Assembly: GCA_910577445.1 (NCBI GenBank)
Contig: CAJTMZ010000001.1
Span: forward strand, 103,950 to 148,597
Direction: 5' to 3'
Source: an uncultured Lachnospiraceae bacterium
GTDB taxonomy: Bacteria > Bacillota > Clostridia > Lachnospirales > Lachnospiraceae
DNA: 44,648 nt
The position numbers and the translations under genes are program-made. How positions within the stretch are numbered: position 1 is the stretch's first letter; every line of letters begins with the position of its first letter. Below, piece after piece: positions 15,412-24,656 of the stretch. Under the pieces are notes generated by a model, which had not been told where the DNA came from, ran no database searches, and saw only the letters and a program-made list of their open reading frames with translations.

Positions 15412-16848
15412 TTACGCTATCGGGTTTTTGTGGGAAAGCATTACAACAACTTCTACCCCCACCGTCATCGGAAACATATCCACCGCCCTCACTCTCTCCA
15501 CCTCATACCCTCCGCCGCAGAGCGCCTTCAAATCCCTTGCCAGCGTTGCGCTGTCGCAGCTTACATACACCACCCGCCGCGGCGCCATTTTCAGAATCGT
15601 ATCAAGGCAGGCGGCATCGCAGCCCTTCCTTGGCGGGTCCACCACAATCACATCGGCCGATATCCCGTCCTTTTCATATTTCTCCGGCAGCACTTCCTCC
15701 GCTTTCCCCACAAAAAATTCCGCATTGGAAATCCCGTTGCCTGCGGCGTTTTCCCTGGCGTTTTCAACCGCCTGAGGGATCACCTCCACCCCGTATACCC
15801 TCTTTGCCTTCTCCGCCAGAAACAGGGAAATCGTACCTATTCCGCAGTACAAATCCCAGACCGTTTCCTCTCCGGTAAGTCCGGCATAGGACAGGGCCAG
15901 ACTGTACAGCTTTTCCGTCTGCACAGGGTTCACCTGATAGAAAGACACCGGCGAAATCGCATAGGTAATTCCCCTGCCTGTCCGCTCAAAATGCTTCTCC
16001 GCGTCGCAGACATGTATTGTATCTTCTATTGTATCTTTTCCCCAGACCGGACGTGTTTCCTGCCCCAGAATCACATTGGTTTTTTCTGTATTGATATTAA
16101 GTGACACGCTTGTCATATTTGGAATCGTCAAAAGAGCGTCTATCAGCCTCTGCTGCGCCGGAAGCTCTTTTCGTTTTCCTCTCAGATTCACCACAAGGCA
16201 CACCATGATTTCCCCGCTGAAAAAGCCCTTGCGAATCAGGACATGGCGAATCAGGCCCTCCCCCGTGCTCTCATCGTAGGCGGACACCCTGTTTTCTCTC
16301 ATATAGGCAAGGATAATCTCCAGTATTTCCTTATTTTCTTTTACTCCCAGATGACATTCTGTATTTGCCACGATGGAATGGGTTCTTCCCGCATAAAAAC
16401 CTGTGACAGGTTCTCCCTCTTTATTCTGCCCCACAGGATACTGGGCCTTATTTCTATAGTAAAAAGGCTCCTCCATTCCCACAATAGGCTCCATAACCCG
16501 GTCAACCATATCCGGCGCAAAGCCGCCAATCCGTATCAGATTATTTCTGACCTTGGACGTCTTAAATTCCAACTGCTTTTCGTAGCTCATGCTCTGTATC
16601 TGGCAGCCGCCGCACTGTTTATGGAAAGCGCATCTTGGCTCCACACGAAAAGGAGAAGGCGTAAGCACCTTCTCTAATCTTCCGTAAGCATAGTTTTTCT
16701 TTACCCGTGTGACGCGGATTTGCGCTTTATCGCCGATAATGGCATCTTTGACGAAAAAAGGGAAGCCGTCCTGTTTTCCCACTCCTTCTCCCTCAGAAGT
16801 CATATCCGTAATTTCCACCGTTAAAATCTGGTTCTTTTCGTAATCCAT
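15412..16848 (-). CDS. rlmD: 23S rRNA (uracil-5-)-methyltransferase RlmD/RumA family, C-terminal extension lost
   Basis: 478 residues. A TRAM RNA-binding domain (residues ~8-65) is followed by the Fe-S cluster cysteines CAFHKQCGGCQ (Cys73, 79, 82), then the Rossmann methyltransferase core with DLYCGIGTISLFLAEKA (SAM motif I), VVDPPRKGCD and the catalytic nucleophile in VYVSCDSATLARDL. Family members make m5U in 23S rRNA (E. coli U1939), although Gram-positive homologues may act on other uridines. The start at 16848 gives six bases to GGAGG; an ATG two codons earlier touches it. The core is complete to the final VEVVVMLS block, so the enzyme may still work, but a one-base deletion at 15425-15429 truncates a tail of ~95 residues. 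Its 3' end borders the accessory island. Confidence 0.9.
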   Translation of the reverse strand: MDYEKNQILTVEITDMTSEGEGVGKQDGFPFFVKDAIIGDKAQIRVTRVKKNYAYGRLEKVLTPSPFRVEPRCAFHKQCGGCQIQSMSYEKQLEFKTSKVRNNLIRIGGFAPDMVDRVMEPIVGMEEPFYYRNKAQYPVGQNKEGEPVTGFYAGRTHSIVANTECHLGVKENKEILEIILAYMRENRVSAYDESTGEGLIRHVLIRKGFFSGEIMVCLVVNLRGKRKELPAQQRLIDALLTIPNMTSVSLNINTEKTNVILGQETRPVWGKDTIEDTIHVCDAEKHFERTGRGITYAISPVSFYQVNPVQTEKLYSLALSYAGLTGEETVWDLYCGIGTISLFLAEKAKRVYGVEVIPQAVENARENAAGNGISNAEFFVGKAEEVLPEKYEKDGISADVIVVDPPRKGCDAACLDTILKMAPRRVVYVSCDSATLARDLKALCGGGYEVERVRAVDMFPMTVGVEVVVMLSHKNPIA

Positions 16849-16971
16849 ATTCATCCTCCGCCAGACTGCCGGATTTCTGTTCGCCCATCAATCGGCTTTA
16901 AGCCGTACAGGCAGGTTATTCCAGCAGGTATTTCTCCGGCCCACTGCATTCACCGCCGGCTCAGCCGTCCG

Positions 16972-17916
16972 TTACTCTATGCCGGTCTTTCGCAGATTTG
17001 AATCAAACAGCCGGTTAAAGCCCATCCACTCTCCCTGCGTATTGTTGTCTAAAATTTCCGTAAAGGTCTGCAGCTTTGCGTCGGTATTGTCTGCGAAATT
17101 TAAGGCCACCGCCTCCACAATCGCCGGTTTTTTGGGGGAGCCAAATTCATATTCCCCGTGATGGGCCAGGATGCAGTGTTTAAGTTCACTGGCAAGCAGG
17201 GCCGGAAAGCCTTTTATTCGGGAGATTTTCTCACCAATCATCTCCGTCCCTATGACGATGTGTCCAAGAAACTGTCCTTCCTCCGTGTAATCGTTCTGCG
17301 GGAAAAGGGAGAGCTCCCTTGTCTTTCCGATATCGTGGCAGATAGCCGCCGAAATAAGCAAATCCCTGTTCAGCAGGGAATAGGCGCCGCAATAGTAATC
17401 GCACAGTTTTGTCACGCTTAAGGTGTGCTGCAAAAGTCCACCCACAAATCCGTGGTGCACGGTTTTCGCCGCGGAAGATTTTTTAAAAATACGGATAAAA
17501 TCCTCGTCCCCCACGAAAAACGCCTGCAGAAGCTGGTTTAAATAAGGATTCTTCACCTTGTCGATAAATCCCAGCAGCTCGCCGTACATTTCCTCGATAT
17601 CATACTTACTTACGGGAAGGTAATCGGCCGGGTCGAACTCTCCCTCCTGACATTTCCTGATTCTTTTTACGTTTACCTGTAAAGCGCCCTGAAAACTTGT
17701 AACGTCACCGTATACTTCTATGTAGTCTAAAACGTCAAACTCCGCAATTCCCGCATTATTGGGGTCCCACACCTTTGCGTCAATCGTTCCCGTTTTATCC
17801 TGCAGAATCAGATTTTCATAGGGTTTTCCGTTTTTGGTAACCGCCGCCTGTTTGTGCTTGCAAAGATAAATATCAAACAGTTTTTCTCCGTCTTTATAAT
17901 CTTTTATATATTTCAT
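16972..17916 (-). CDS. yhaM: YhaM-type 3'-5' exoribonuclease (OB fold + HD domain)
   Basis: 314 residues, the usual length for YhaM. An N-terminal OB-fold (tRNA_anti-like; YENLILQDKTGTIDAKVWD, residues ~15-90) precedes a metal-dependent HD domain: HHGFVGGLLQHTLSV, CHDIGKTREL (His194-Asp195) and LAHHGEYEFGSPKKP. The family degrades RNA and DNA ends in the cytoplasm of Firmicutes. AAAGGA precedes the ATG. It is 25 bases downstream of the HtrA-like gene, so probably cotranscribed with it, and rlmD follows 123 bases later on the same strand. Confidence 0.92.
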   Translation of the reverse strand: MKYIKDYKDGEKLFDIYLCKHKQAAVTKNGKPYENLILQDKTGTIDAKVWDPNNAGIAEFDVLDYIEVYGDVTSFQGALQVNVKRIRKCQEGEFDPADYLPVSKYDIEEMYGELLGFIDKVKNPYLNQLLQAFFVGDEDFIRIFKKSSAAKTVHHGFVGGLLQHTLSVTKLCDYYCGAYSLLNRDLLISAAICHDIGKTRELSLFPQNDYTEEGQFLGHIVIGTEMIGEKISRIKGFPALLASELKHCILAHHGEYEFGSPKKPAIVEAVALNFADNTDAKLQTFTEILDNNTQGEWMGFNRLFDSNLRKTGIE

Positions 17917-17941
17917 TTTTCAAATCCTTTCTTTTATTTTG

Positions 17942-19276
17942 TCAGGGCTTTTTTCCCAGCACCGCGCCTGTCTCCATCTCCATATAGTTTTCCGGCCCCT
18001 GCCGCATCAGACGGATGGATATGGCGCTCTCTGGCTGCGTGGAAAGAAGGGCTTTTACCAAATCCTGATAATTTGCCACTTCCGTTTCATTTATCTGTGT
18101 AATCACGTCGCCGCTCTGGATTCCGGCGTCCATGGCCGGGGAATCCATATCAATTTCCGTAATATAAGCGCCAAGGGGCACGCCCAGTTCTTCGTTGGCC
18201 TCTTCCGTCACATCCACTCCGTAAACCCCGAAATAGGCAATTTCCTTATCATTAGAAAGGCTCTCCACCAGCTTTTTCAAATCAGAAATCCCGATAGCGC
18301 TTATCAAATTTTCCATATCCGGGGAATTATAGGCCATATCAATCAGACCCACCACCTGTCCCCGCAGGTTGATTAATATTCCGCTGGCATTGCTGCTTCC
18401 ATAAATATCCGTGGTCAGATATTTATAATTGGAATCCGGCAGCCGGATAGGATTGCCTGTGGAGGTTATATTTCCGTAGCATAGGGAACCCTCCGTCCCG
18501 ATGGGCCGCCCCAGCGCCACAACAGGGCTTCCTACCAGATTGCTGCCTGAGGTTCCAAGTACCACTGTTCCCGTGTTCTCAAGGGTGCTGCTTTTCATAG
18601 CGGATTTAAAAACGGATATCACGGCAAGCCCCGTATTGCTGTCGCTTTTTTTAATAGAAGCCTGATATTCCTCTCCGTCATTAAATATCACTTTAAGGGA
18701 ATCCGCCTCCCTGATACTGCTCACATTGGCAAGAATCAGAAGTTCTTTTCCATTATCGGCCACCACCGCGCCCGCCACCGCGCCCTCGCTTTCGTATTCG
18801 CTGACCAGCCACCCCACGTCCGAGGTAACGCCTACAACCGTCACCACCGACTTGCATGCCTCTCTCGCCGTCTCTTTCATGTTGGAAAAAAGCGCTATAT
18901 AGTCCTCGCTGCCAATCTCTATTTCCGACAGGAATTTTGCTATCTGCTCATCCGCAAGCACTGCCGGCTCCGGGGAGGGTTCAGGCGTCGGCGTCGGATG
19001 CATCTGGGATTCATCCACAATCATATCTTCGGGAAGAACCTCGTTTTCTTCCGTCTCTTCCACCAGCACCACGGTTTGCGGCTCCTCCTCCGGGTACAGC
19101 TTATTGCTGATGACCGGCTCCAGCAGCAGAAACGTAACGCAGGCCACCATGCCGAAAACCACTGCCATGGCCGCCGTGAGCAGCGTCCTGCGCACCAGCT
19201 TGCGCCGGTTTAACGGCCTTTGCTTGATAGTCTCCTTCATAAAATCAGTATTGTCCTGATTTCTGTTGTCCTCCAT
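17942..19276 (-). CDS. HtrA/DegP-like membrane-anchored protein with PDZ domain, catalytic triad apparently lost
   Basis: 444 residues: cytoplasmic N-terminus, one membrane helix (31-52), an acidic/proline linker (PTPTPEPSPEP), a trypsin-fold domain (~140-330) and a C-terminal PDZ domain (~345-435; GAYITEIDMDSPAMDAGIQSGD). The fold fits HtrA, but catalytic positions differ: where HtrA has TNxHV the sequence is ILANVSSIREAD (183-192), the D-L-A-V motif is SNTGLAV (213-219, Asp to Gly) and G-N-S-G-G-P is SSNASGI (294-300, Ser to Ala). It should therefore not be a protease; a scaffold or peptide-sensing role outside the membrane is an inference. AAGGAG precedes the ATG. It follows tRNA-Pro on the same strand after a terminator. 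Confidence 0.82.
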   Translation of the reverse strand: MEDNRNQDNTDFMKETIKQRPLNRRKLVRRTLLTAAMAVVFGMVACVTFLLLEPVISNKLYPEEEPQTVVLVEETEENEVLPEDMIVDESQMHPTPTPEPSPEPAVLADEQIAKFLSEIEIGSEDYIALFSNMKETAREACKSVVTVVGVTSDVGWLVSEYESEGAVAGAVVADNGKELLILANVSSIREADSLKVIFNDGEEYQASIKKSDSNTGLAVISVFKSAMKSSTLENTGTVVLGTSGSNLVGSPVVALGRPIGTEGSLCYGNITSTGNPIRLPDSNYKYLTTDIYGSSNASGILINLRGQVVGLIDMAYNSPDMENLISAIGISDLKKLVESLSNDKEIAYFGVYGVDVTEEANEELGVPLGAYITEIDMDSPAMDAGIQSGDVITQINETEVANYQDLVKALLSTQPESAISIRLMRQGPENYMEMETGAVLGKKP

Positions 19277-19315
19277 ATAAACTCCTTTTTCATCCGCCTT
19301 GATTATATAACAAAA

Positions 19316-19342
19316 AAGCCCTGAAATACTGTTTCAAGGCTT
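19316..19342 (-). terminator. Rho-independent terminator after tRNA-Pro
   Basis: On the minus strand AAGCCTTGAAA, five-base loop, TTTCAGGGCTT (one T-G pair) followed by TTTTTT. It lies about 85 bases downstream of the tRNA and 40 bases before the HtrA-like start. Confidence 0.8.
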
Positions 19343-19425
19343 CTTTGAATCTGTTGATGCCGCCCGGCGGCCACACCACCGATTCTCCCGGCGGATGCGC
19401 CACCATCTCCTCTGCGGCTTTGCCA

Positions 19426-19499
<74 letters not shown>

Positions 19500-19518
19500 T
19501 AACCTTACGACAATGTAC

Positions 19519-19547
19519 ATGATACAATTTTTACATCCAATTGTCAA
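19519..19547 (-). promoter_or_regulatory. Sigma-A promoter of tRNA-Pro
   Basis: Minus strand TTGACA (19542-19547), 17-base spacer, TATCAT (19519-19524), 20 bases before the tRNA 5' end. Near-perfect consensus, as expected for a stable RNA gene. Confidence 0.85.
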
Positions 19548-19578
19548 TGAAATTTTTACAAATGACATGGATAAACCG

Positions 19579-21681
19579 TTAAAAAAGAAGATACACTACC
19601 GTAATAATCAGCCCGATACAGAACAAAAGCAGTCCGAAGGACAGGCTTCTGCTTATGATGGTCCCCACTTCGGACAATTCCTCATAAACCATTGCGAATT
19701 TATGCTCATAATCCACATCACGGGGCTTCTTTCTGCGAATCGTGGCGTTCCAGAACCGCTTCATGCCATTGGCGGCACAGCCAAGGGCATGGGTAAGAGG
19801 CGTGCCCTCCTCCAGCTCGCGGGGTATTTTGCTGTCTTTGTAAACCGTTTTCCGAAGCACCACCACCACAGTATCCACAAGGCTGTCCAGTACCCTGCAT
19901 ACCACCCCAAACGCGAAGGGCAGCGCTCTTAGCAGCACCGGCCGGTAAATTACATCCTCCAAATCCAGATATTTATACCATCTGTTTACATAAACGGTCC
20001 CGCCGTCTCTCTTATCCATGAGCCAGAGCCTTACGATAACCAGATAAATCAAAATTCCGATACAAATGGAAATCCCCGCGCCTTTTAAGTTTACTAGGGA
20101 AAACCACGACGGCATACCATAAGCCTTTACGCTTCCCTGCAAAAACCCGTATCCCAAATCGGCCAGAGGGTTCATAACCTGATTCGGCAAAAATCCCATT
20201 ACCGGCAGCAGCGTTGCGCTTACGGTCAGCGCGGCGGCGCTGATTTTGTCCATATAATGTCCTTTTAAACCGTCGAATTTCTCCTGCACTGCCGAATCCT
20301 TATTCTTTTCCACGAACAGAGCCACATACAGCTTCAGCATATATGCCACGGTAAGTCCGCCGCTTACAAGAAACGTCCACTCAATTCCTTTCATGGCTGC
20401 GGCGTCGAAAAATCCGGCAGTCCTCCCTTCGTTTAACAGTTCTATATATTCCACAATGCTTTCATGGATAAGCGTTTTGCTGATATATCCGTTCCACAGC
20501 GGTATTCCGCCGATACCCAAAGCTCCCATCAGAAAAATATAGCAAAGCAGGGGCTTTTTTCTGCCAAATCCCCGGATTTCATTTAAGTCCAGCTTATGCA
20601 CGTTCATAAACACCACGCCGGCGGCCATAAAAAGCGCCAGTTTAATCAGGGAATGGTTTACCATATGAAGAAAGCTTCCCCGTAAAGCAAGGGCGTTTTC
20701 CTCCGCCAGAAGCCCCGACATTCCCACTCCCACCAGAATAAATCCAATCTGGGAAACGGAAGAGCATGCCAAAGTCCGTTTTAAATCCACGGAAAAAAGC
20801 GCCAGCACCGCGCCCACTACCATGGTAGCTACTCCGATTACCAGTATCAGGCTGCCAAATACGGCGTCTCCCAGAAAAATGCGGCTGGATAAAATCAGGA
20901 TTCCAAACATGCCTGCTTTCGTGAGGATTCCCGAAAGTAAGGCCGAAGCCGGAGCCGGGGCCACCGGATGGGCCTTGGGAAGCCAGATATGCAGCGGGAA
21001 CGCTCCTGCCTTTGCCCCAAAACCGAAAAGAATGCAAATCCCTGCCGCCCACAGTCTGCCCATACCGGCGGAATACGCCATCTGCCTGGATAATCCGGTA
21101 AGCCAGTCATACCTCAAAGTCCCTGTGATGCTGTATAAGAGGAAAATTCCCATCAGCATCACAAGCCCGCCGATTACCGCTACCGCAAGATAAGTAGCCC
21201 CTGCCCGCATCGACGCCTTCTTTTCGTCATGGACCACCCACACATAGGAGGCAAGGGACATGATTTCAAAAAAGATAAATGTAGTATAAAAATCCGCCGA
21301 CAGGAATACGCCTTCCGTTGCCCCCAGCGTCAGAAGCAAAAACAGATAATATCTGTTCCTGTTTCTGTAATGCGCAAAATACTCCCGGGAAAACAGGGTG
21401 CTCATAAACCACATGAAGGCGGCTATTGCGCCGTAAAGCGCGCGGAAACCGTCTAAGGTAAAGAAAAGCCCCATTCCGCAAACCTTCGGAATTTCCACAA
21501 CCTCGCCGTTGCCGCCATTTAGGAAAATATGAATCAAAAGGTACAAAAACAGCCCGAACTCAATTCCAGTCACAGCGTCCGCGAAATAATTCCGCATCTC
21601 TTTGCTTTTTCTTCCGATTACATATCCGATAAAGGACGACACAATCGGGAAAAACACCGCACTTATAAGTAAAAAGCCCAT
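19579..21681 (-). CDS. Large antiporter-like subunit (NuoL/MrpA/HyfB type), last gene of the Mrp/Mbh-like operon
   Basis: 700 residues, a polytopic proton/cation-translocating subunit. The conserved charged residues of the family are present: Glu139 in FIFFEIMSLASY (TM5), Lys224 in GAKAGAFPLHIWLPKAHPVAPAP (broken TM7), Lys255 (TM8), HMVNHSLIKLALF and Lys in NGYISK (TM12). Compared with the ~490-residue neighbours it has a C-terminal extension of ~200 residues with extra helices and a long basic cytoplasmic stretch (RELEEGTPLTHALG ... RRKKPRDVDYEHK), recalling the NuoL/HyfB tail but without the typical long lateral helix that I could confirm. AGGAGG lies seven bases before the ATG; the gene follows the previous one by 11 bases. 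Confidence 0.85.
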   Translation of the reverse strand: MGFLLISAVFFPIVSSFIGYVIGRKSKEMRNYFADAVTGIEFGLFLYLLIHIFLNGGNGEVVEIPKVCGMGLFFTLDGFRALYGAIAAFMWFMSTLFSREYFAHYRNRNRYYLFLLLTLGATEGVFLSADFYTTFIFFEIMSLASYVWVVHDEKKASMRAGATYLAVAVIGGLVMLMGIFLLYSITGTLRYDWLTGLSRQMAYSAGMGRLWAAGICILFGFGAKAGAFPLHIWLPKAHPVAPAPASALLSGILTKAGMFGILILSSRIFLGDAVFGSLILVIGVATMVVGAVLALFSVDLKRTLACSSVSQIGFILVGVGMSGLLAEENALALRGSFLHMVNHSLIKLALFMAAGVVFMNVHKLDLNEIRGFGRKKPLLCYIFLMGALGIGGIPLWNGYISKTLIHESIVEYIELLNEGRTAGFFDAAAMKGIEWTFLVSGGLTVAYMLKLYVALFVEKNKDSAVQEKFDGLKGHYMDKISAAALTVSATLLPVMGFLPNQVMNPLADLGYGFLQGSVKAYGMPSWFSLVNLKGAGISICIGILIYLVIVRLWLMDKRDGGTVYVNRWYKYLDLEDVIYRPVLLRALPFAFGVVCRVLDSLVDTVVVVLRKTVYKDSKIPRELEEGTPLTHALGCAANGMKRFWNATIRRKKPRDVDYEHKFAMVYEELSEVGTIISRSLSFGLLLFCIGLIITVVYLLF

Positions 21682-21692
21682 TCATCTTCCTC

Positions 21693-23156
21693 CTAATAAA
21701 CTCCCCCTGCCACATCGGTAAAAAATCTGGTGACAGGCCCGGAATAAAGACCAAAGAATATGATAAAAACCGTGAATATAAACAAGGGAGCCAGCATCTT
21801 CCAGTTCGGGTCCTTTATTCCCTCAAGGGAGGACGAATCAAAGCCTCTGCCCGGGAAGAAGGCGCGTATCACAATCGTAAACATATAAATCGCCGTGAGA
21901 AGAGCGGAAACAAGGAGACACGCAATCCCGCCGTAGGCCAGGGGATTGCCGCTTTCCACCGCCGCGGACGCCAGATTCCATTTGCTGATAAAACCTGCAA
22001 GCCCCGGCACTCCCATAAGCGCGAGAGCGGAAGTCGTAAAGATGCCGAAAACACAGGGCATTTTGTACCCCATACCGTCAAGTTCGTGGACATACTGCCT
22101 GTCCGTCTGATGCATGATTGCTCCCGCGCAGAAAAAGGCGCTTATTTTTATGACCGCGTGGAAAGCAAGATGGGTCAGCGCCCCCGTCATACCGGCAGGC
22201 GTCATAATCGTCACTCCGAATAAAATATAAGACAAATTGCTGACCGTTGAATAAGCCAGCCTTCTCTTTATATGGGTCTCCTTAATGGCCCGGCTGCACC
22301 CGTACACGATGGTGAACATGACAATCGCCATCACCACATCCTGGGCCCAGGTTCCTTTCAGAAATTCCGTCCCGAAGCTGTAAAAGGTCAGACGGATAAT
22401 GGCAAAGGCGCCGGATTTTACCACCGCCACCGCGTGAAGAAGAGCCGTCACGGGCGTGGGCGCCACACCGGCGTCCGGCAGCCACGAGTTAAAGGGACAG
22501 ATAGCCGCCTTTACGCCGAATCCCATAAAAGCAATCACATAAATGAGCAAAAGCACATTGGTCCTTCCGCCGATTTTTGCCAGGTCAAGCACGCCGCCCG
22601 GCACAAAATCCGTAGTTGTCCCGTATATAATGACAAATATCAGTCCGATGAAGGCAAACGCCGCCCCGCCCAGGGAATAGTAGAGATATTTCCGGCTGGC
22701 AAGTATGGCTTCTCTGGTCAGGGTGTGCATTACCAGCGGAACCGTCACAAGCGTTAAAAGCTCATAGAAGAAGTACATGGTGAGCAGATTCGCCGAAAAG
22801 GAAATTCCCAGCGTGACGCTGTAGGTCATGGTATAAAACATAAAGAAAACCTTTTCATGTTCTTCTTTTGTCATATACTCAAAAGCATACAGCGTGGCCA
22901 GGGGCCATAAGGCGGAAACCAGTCCCCCGAACACCATCCCCATACCGTCAACGTCAAAGCTGATGGAGAGATTTCCCGTAAAATTGGCCAGCGTAAAAAT
23001 ATTTTCCGGGCGGTGCAGTAAAAGGTTCCACACCAGTATACTGTTCAATATCACCATACTTTCCAGAAAAATTTCCATATGGCTCCGCTTTTTAAAAGGA
23101 ATCAGAAGAACCAGTATGCCTGCAATGACAGGAATTAAAATTACCGAAAGTATCAT
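21693..23156 (-). CDS. Antiporter-like subunit (MrpD/NuoM/NuoN family), copy 3
   Basis: 487 residues from the ATG at 23154-23156, which follows GGAAAGGGG; an in-frame TTG 11 codons earlier lies inside the previous gene. A 14-helix antiporter-like membrane protein with Glu132 in YFFYELLTLVTVPLV, Lys216 in GVKAAICPFNSWLPDAGVAPTPV, Lys247 in VVKSGAF and FISKWNL near TM12, all positions known to line the ion path in complex I and Mrp. It follows the previous antiporter-like gene by 16 bases. Its FNSWLPDAGVAPTPVTALL segment differs from the AHPAAPAPAS form of its neighbours, so these are diverged paralogues, not recent duplicates. Confidence 0.85.
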   Translation of the reverse strand: MILSVILIPVIAGILVLLIPFKKRSHMEIFLESMVILNSILVWNLLLHRPENIFTLANFTGNLSISFDVDGMGMVFGGLVSALWPLATLYAFEYMTKEEHEKVFFMFYTMTYSVTLGISFSANLLTMYFFYELLTLVTVPLVMHTLTREAILASRKYLYYSLGGAAFAFIGLIFVIIYGTTTDFVPGGVLDLAKIGGRTNVLLLIYVIAFMGFGVKAAICPFNSWLPDAGVAPTPVTALLHAVAVVKSGAFAIIRLTFYSFGTEFLKGTWAQDVVMAIVMFTIVYGCSRAIKETHIKRRLAYSTVSNLSYILFGVTIMTPAGMTGALTHLAFHAVIKISAFFCAGAIMHQTDRQYVHELDGMGYKMPCVFGIFTTSALALMGVPGLAGFISKWNLASAAVESGNPLAYGGIACLLVSALLTAIYMFTIVIRAFFPGRGFDSSSLEGIKDPNWKMLAPLFIFTVFIIFFGLYSGPVTRFFTDVAGGVY

Positions 23157-23172
23157 AACCGCTTCCCCTTTC

Positions 23173-24642
23173 CTAAATAATCTTTTCAATAATCCGCGAC
23201 AGATAGTCTGTAATCCTACCCGGGAAAAGCCCGATTGCCACGGATAGTACCGTAAGGACCAGCACCGGCGCCGTCATAAAAAGCGGCGGTTCTTTCTTTT
23301 TTATCGTTTCGCTGCTGTCCTCACCCGGAAAAAATCCCTGAATCGTAAGAGGCAGAAGATAGCCCGCCGTAAGAAGCGCGCTGACGAGCAGAATAACCGG
23401 CCCTATCCAGCTAAAACCGGAAATCCTTGAGGAGAGCGCCCCCATAGCCAGATACCATTTGCTGATAAATCCTCCCATAGGCGGAATCCCAATCAGCCCC
23501 AGCGAAACAATGGTATAACACCACATCAAAAGGGGCATTTCTTTTCCGATTCCCCGAAGCTCCTCCACCCGGGTCTTTTTCGTCATATAGATGATAGCGC
23601 CCGCGCACAGAAACAACGCCGCCTTGATAAAGCCGTGGCAGAGGACGTGAAGCAGGCCGCCGGTGACAGAACCCCCGGTCATAACCGCAAATCCGAATAA
23701 TATATAAGACAGTTGGCTGATAGTGGAGTAGGCAAGACGCTTTTTCAGAACCGGCTCTCTGTAGGCCAACATGGAGCCCATAAAAACCGTAACCAGCGTC
23801 AGCACCATCCAGAAGGTCTGCACCCAGGTTCCTCTTAAAAAGGAAACCCCGAAAATATAGTAAACCACCCGGAAAATCCCCAGAACACCGGCCTTGACAA
23901 TTACCGCTGATAGAACCGCAGAAGCGGGGGCAGGCGCTGCCGGATGGGCCGCCGTCAGCCAGGCGTGCATGGGAAACATTCCCGCTTTCACCCCAAAGCC
24001 AACAAGCATTACCGCCGCCGCCAAAAGAAGCATACCGCCATGCTGGGCCGCCGCAGTCTCGCTGATAACGCCGCCGGCGCTGAAAGACAATGTATTTCCG
24101 TATCTTTCAATAAAGTAAAGGCCGAACAAAGCCATATACGCGCCGCACAGAGAATAAAACAGATATTTCATTCCCGCCATAATCGCTTCCTTTGTGCCTG
24201 TATGGAGAACCAGAGGCATGGAGGTTAAAGTGAGTATTTCAAAAAACAGATAAAAGGTAATCAGATTCCCCGCAAAGCACAGAGCCAGCAAAACGCCGAA
24301 AACAATCAGGTAAAATCCATAATAGCGTTTTTCTTTCTCCTCATGCTTCATATATTCAAAGGAAAAGACTCCGGCGCAGAGACAGACAATAATCGTCATC
24401 AGGGAAAACACCACGCTGACCTCGTCCACTTTAAATAAGACGGGAAGCCTGTCTGTGAGATTAAACAGGGAAAGTAAGCCGTCCCTGCCAAGGCACAGGG
24501 CAAGCCCGGCAAAACCGGCTGTGGCTAACAGCATAATTGTTACCGTGGCAAGCAGCCTTCTTCTGCTTTTCATTTCGCCTCTTACCAGAAGATAAATCCC
24601 GGAAATAACGGGGAACACAATAGCCAGTAATATATAATACAT
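23173..24642 (-). CDS. Antiporter-like subunit (MrpD/NuoM/NuoN family), copy 2
   Basis: 489 residues, polytopic. Key residues: Glu135 in FYLFFEILTLTSMPLVLHTG, Lys219 in GVKAGMFPMHAWLTAAHPAAPAPAS, Lys250 in VIVKAGVLG, and Lys in GGFISKWYLAMGA. GGGAGG precedes the ATG by nine bases. It is the second of three consecutive D-type genes, 14 bases after copy 1. Family knowledge: each such subunit is thought to move one proton or exchange Na+ for H+; which ion is used here cannot be read from sequence. Confidence 0.86.
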   Translation of the reverse strand: MYYILLAIVFPVISGIYLLVRGEMKSRRRLLATVTIMLLATAGFAGLALCLGRDGLLSLFNLTDRLPVLFKVDEVSVVFSLMTIIVCLCAGVFSFEYMKHEEKEKRYYGFYLIVFGVLLALCFAGNLITFYLFFEILTLTSMPLVLHTGTKEAIMAGMKYLFYSLCGAYMALFGLYFIERYGNTLSFSAGGVISETAAAQHGGMLLLAAAVMLVGFGVKAGMFPMHAWLTAAHPAAPAPASAVLSAVIVKAGVLGIFRVVYYIFGVSFLRGTWVQTFWMVLTLVTVFMGSMLAYREPVLKKRLAYSTISQLSYILFGFAVMTGGSVTGGLLHVLCHGFIKAALFLCAGAIIYMTKKTRVEELRGIGKEMPLLMWCYTIVSLGLIGIPPMGGFISKWYLAMGALSSRISGFSWIGPVILLVSALLTAGYLLPLTIQGFFPGEDSSETIKKKEPPLFMTAPVLVLTVLSVAIGLFPGRITDYLSRIIEKII

Positions 24643-24656
24643 GACAGCAAACCTCC

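Noticed and set aside
16860..16971. CGGC-TTTAA-GCCG hairpin between rlmD and yhaM
   Set aside because: Only a four-base stem and no T-tract; too weak to call a terminator.
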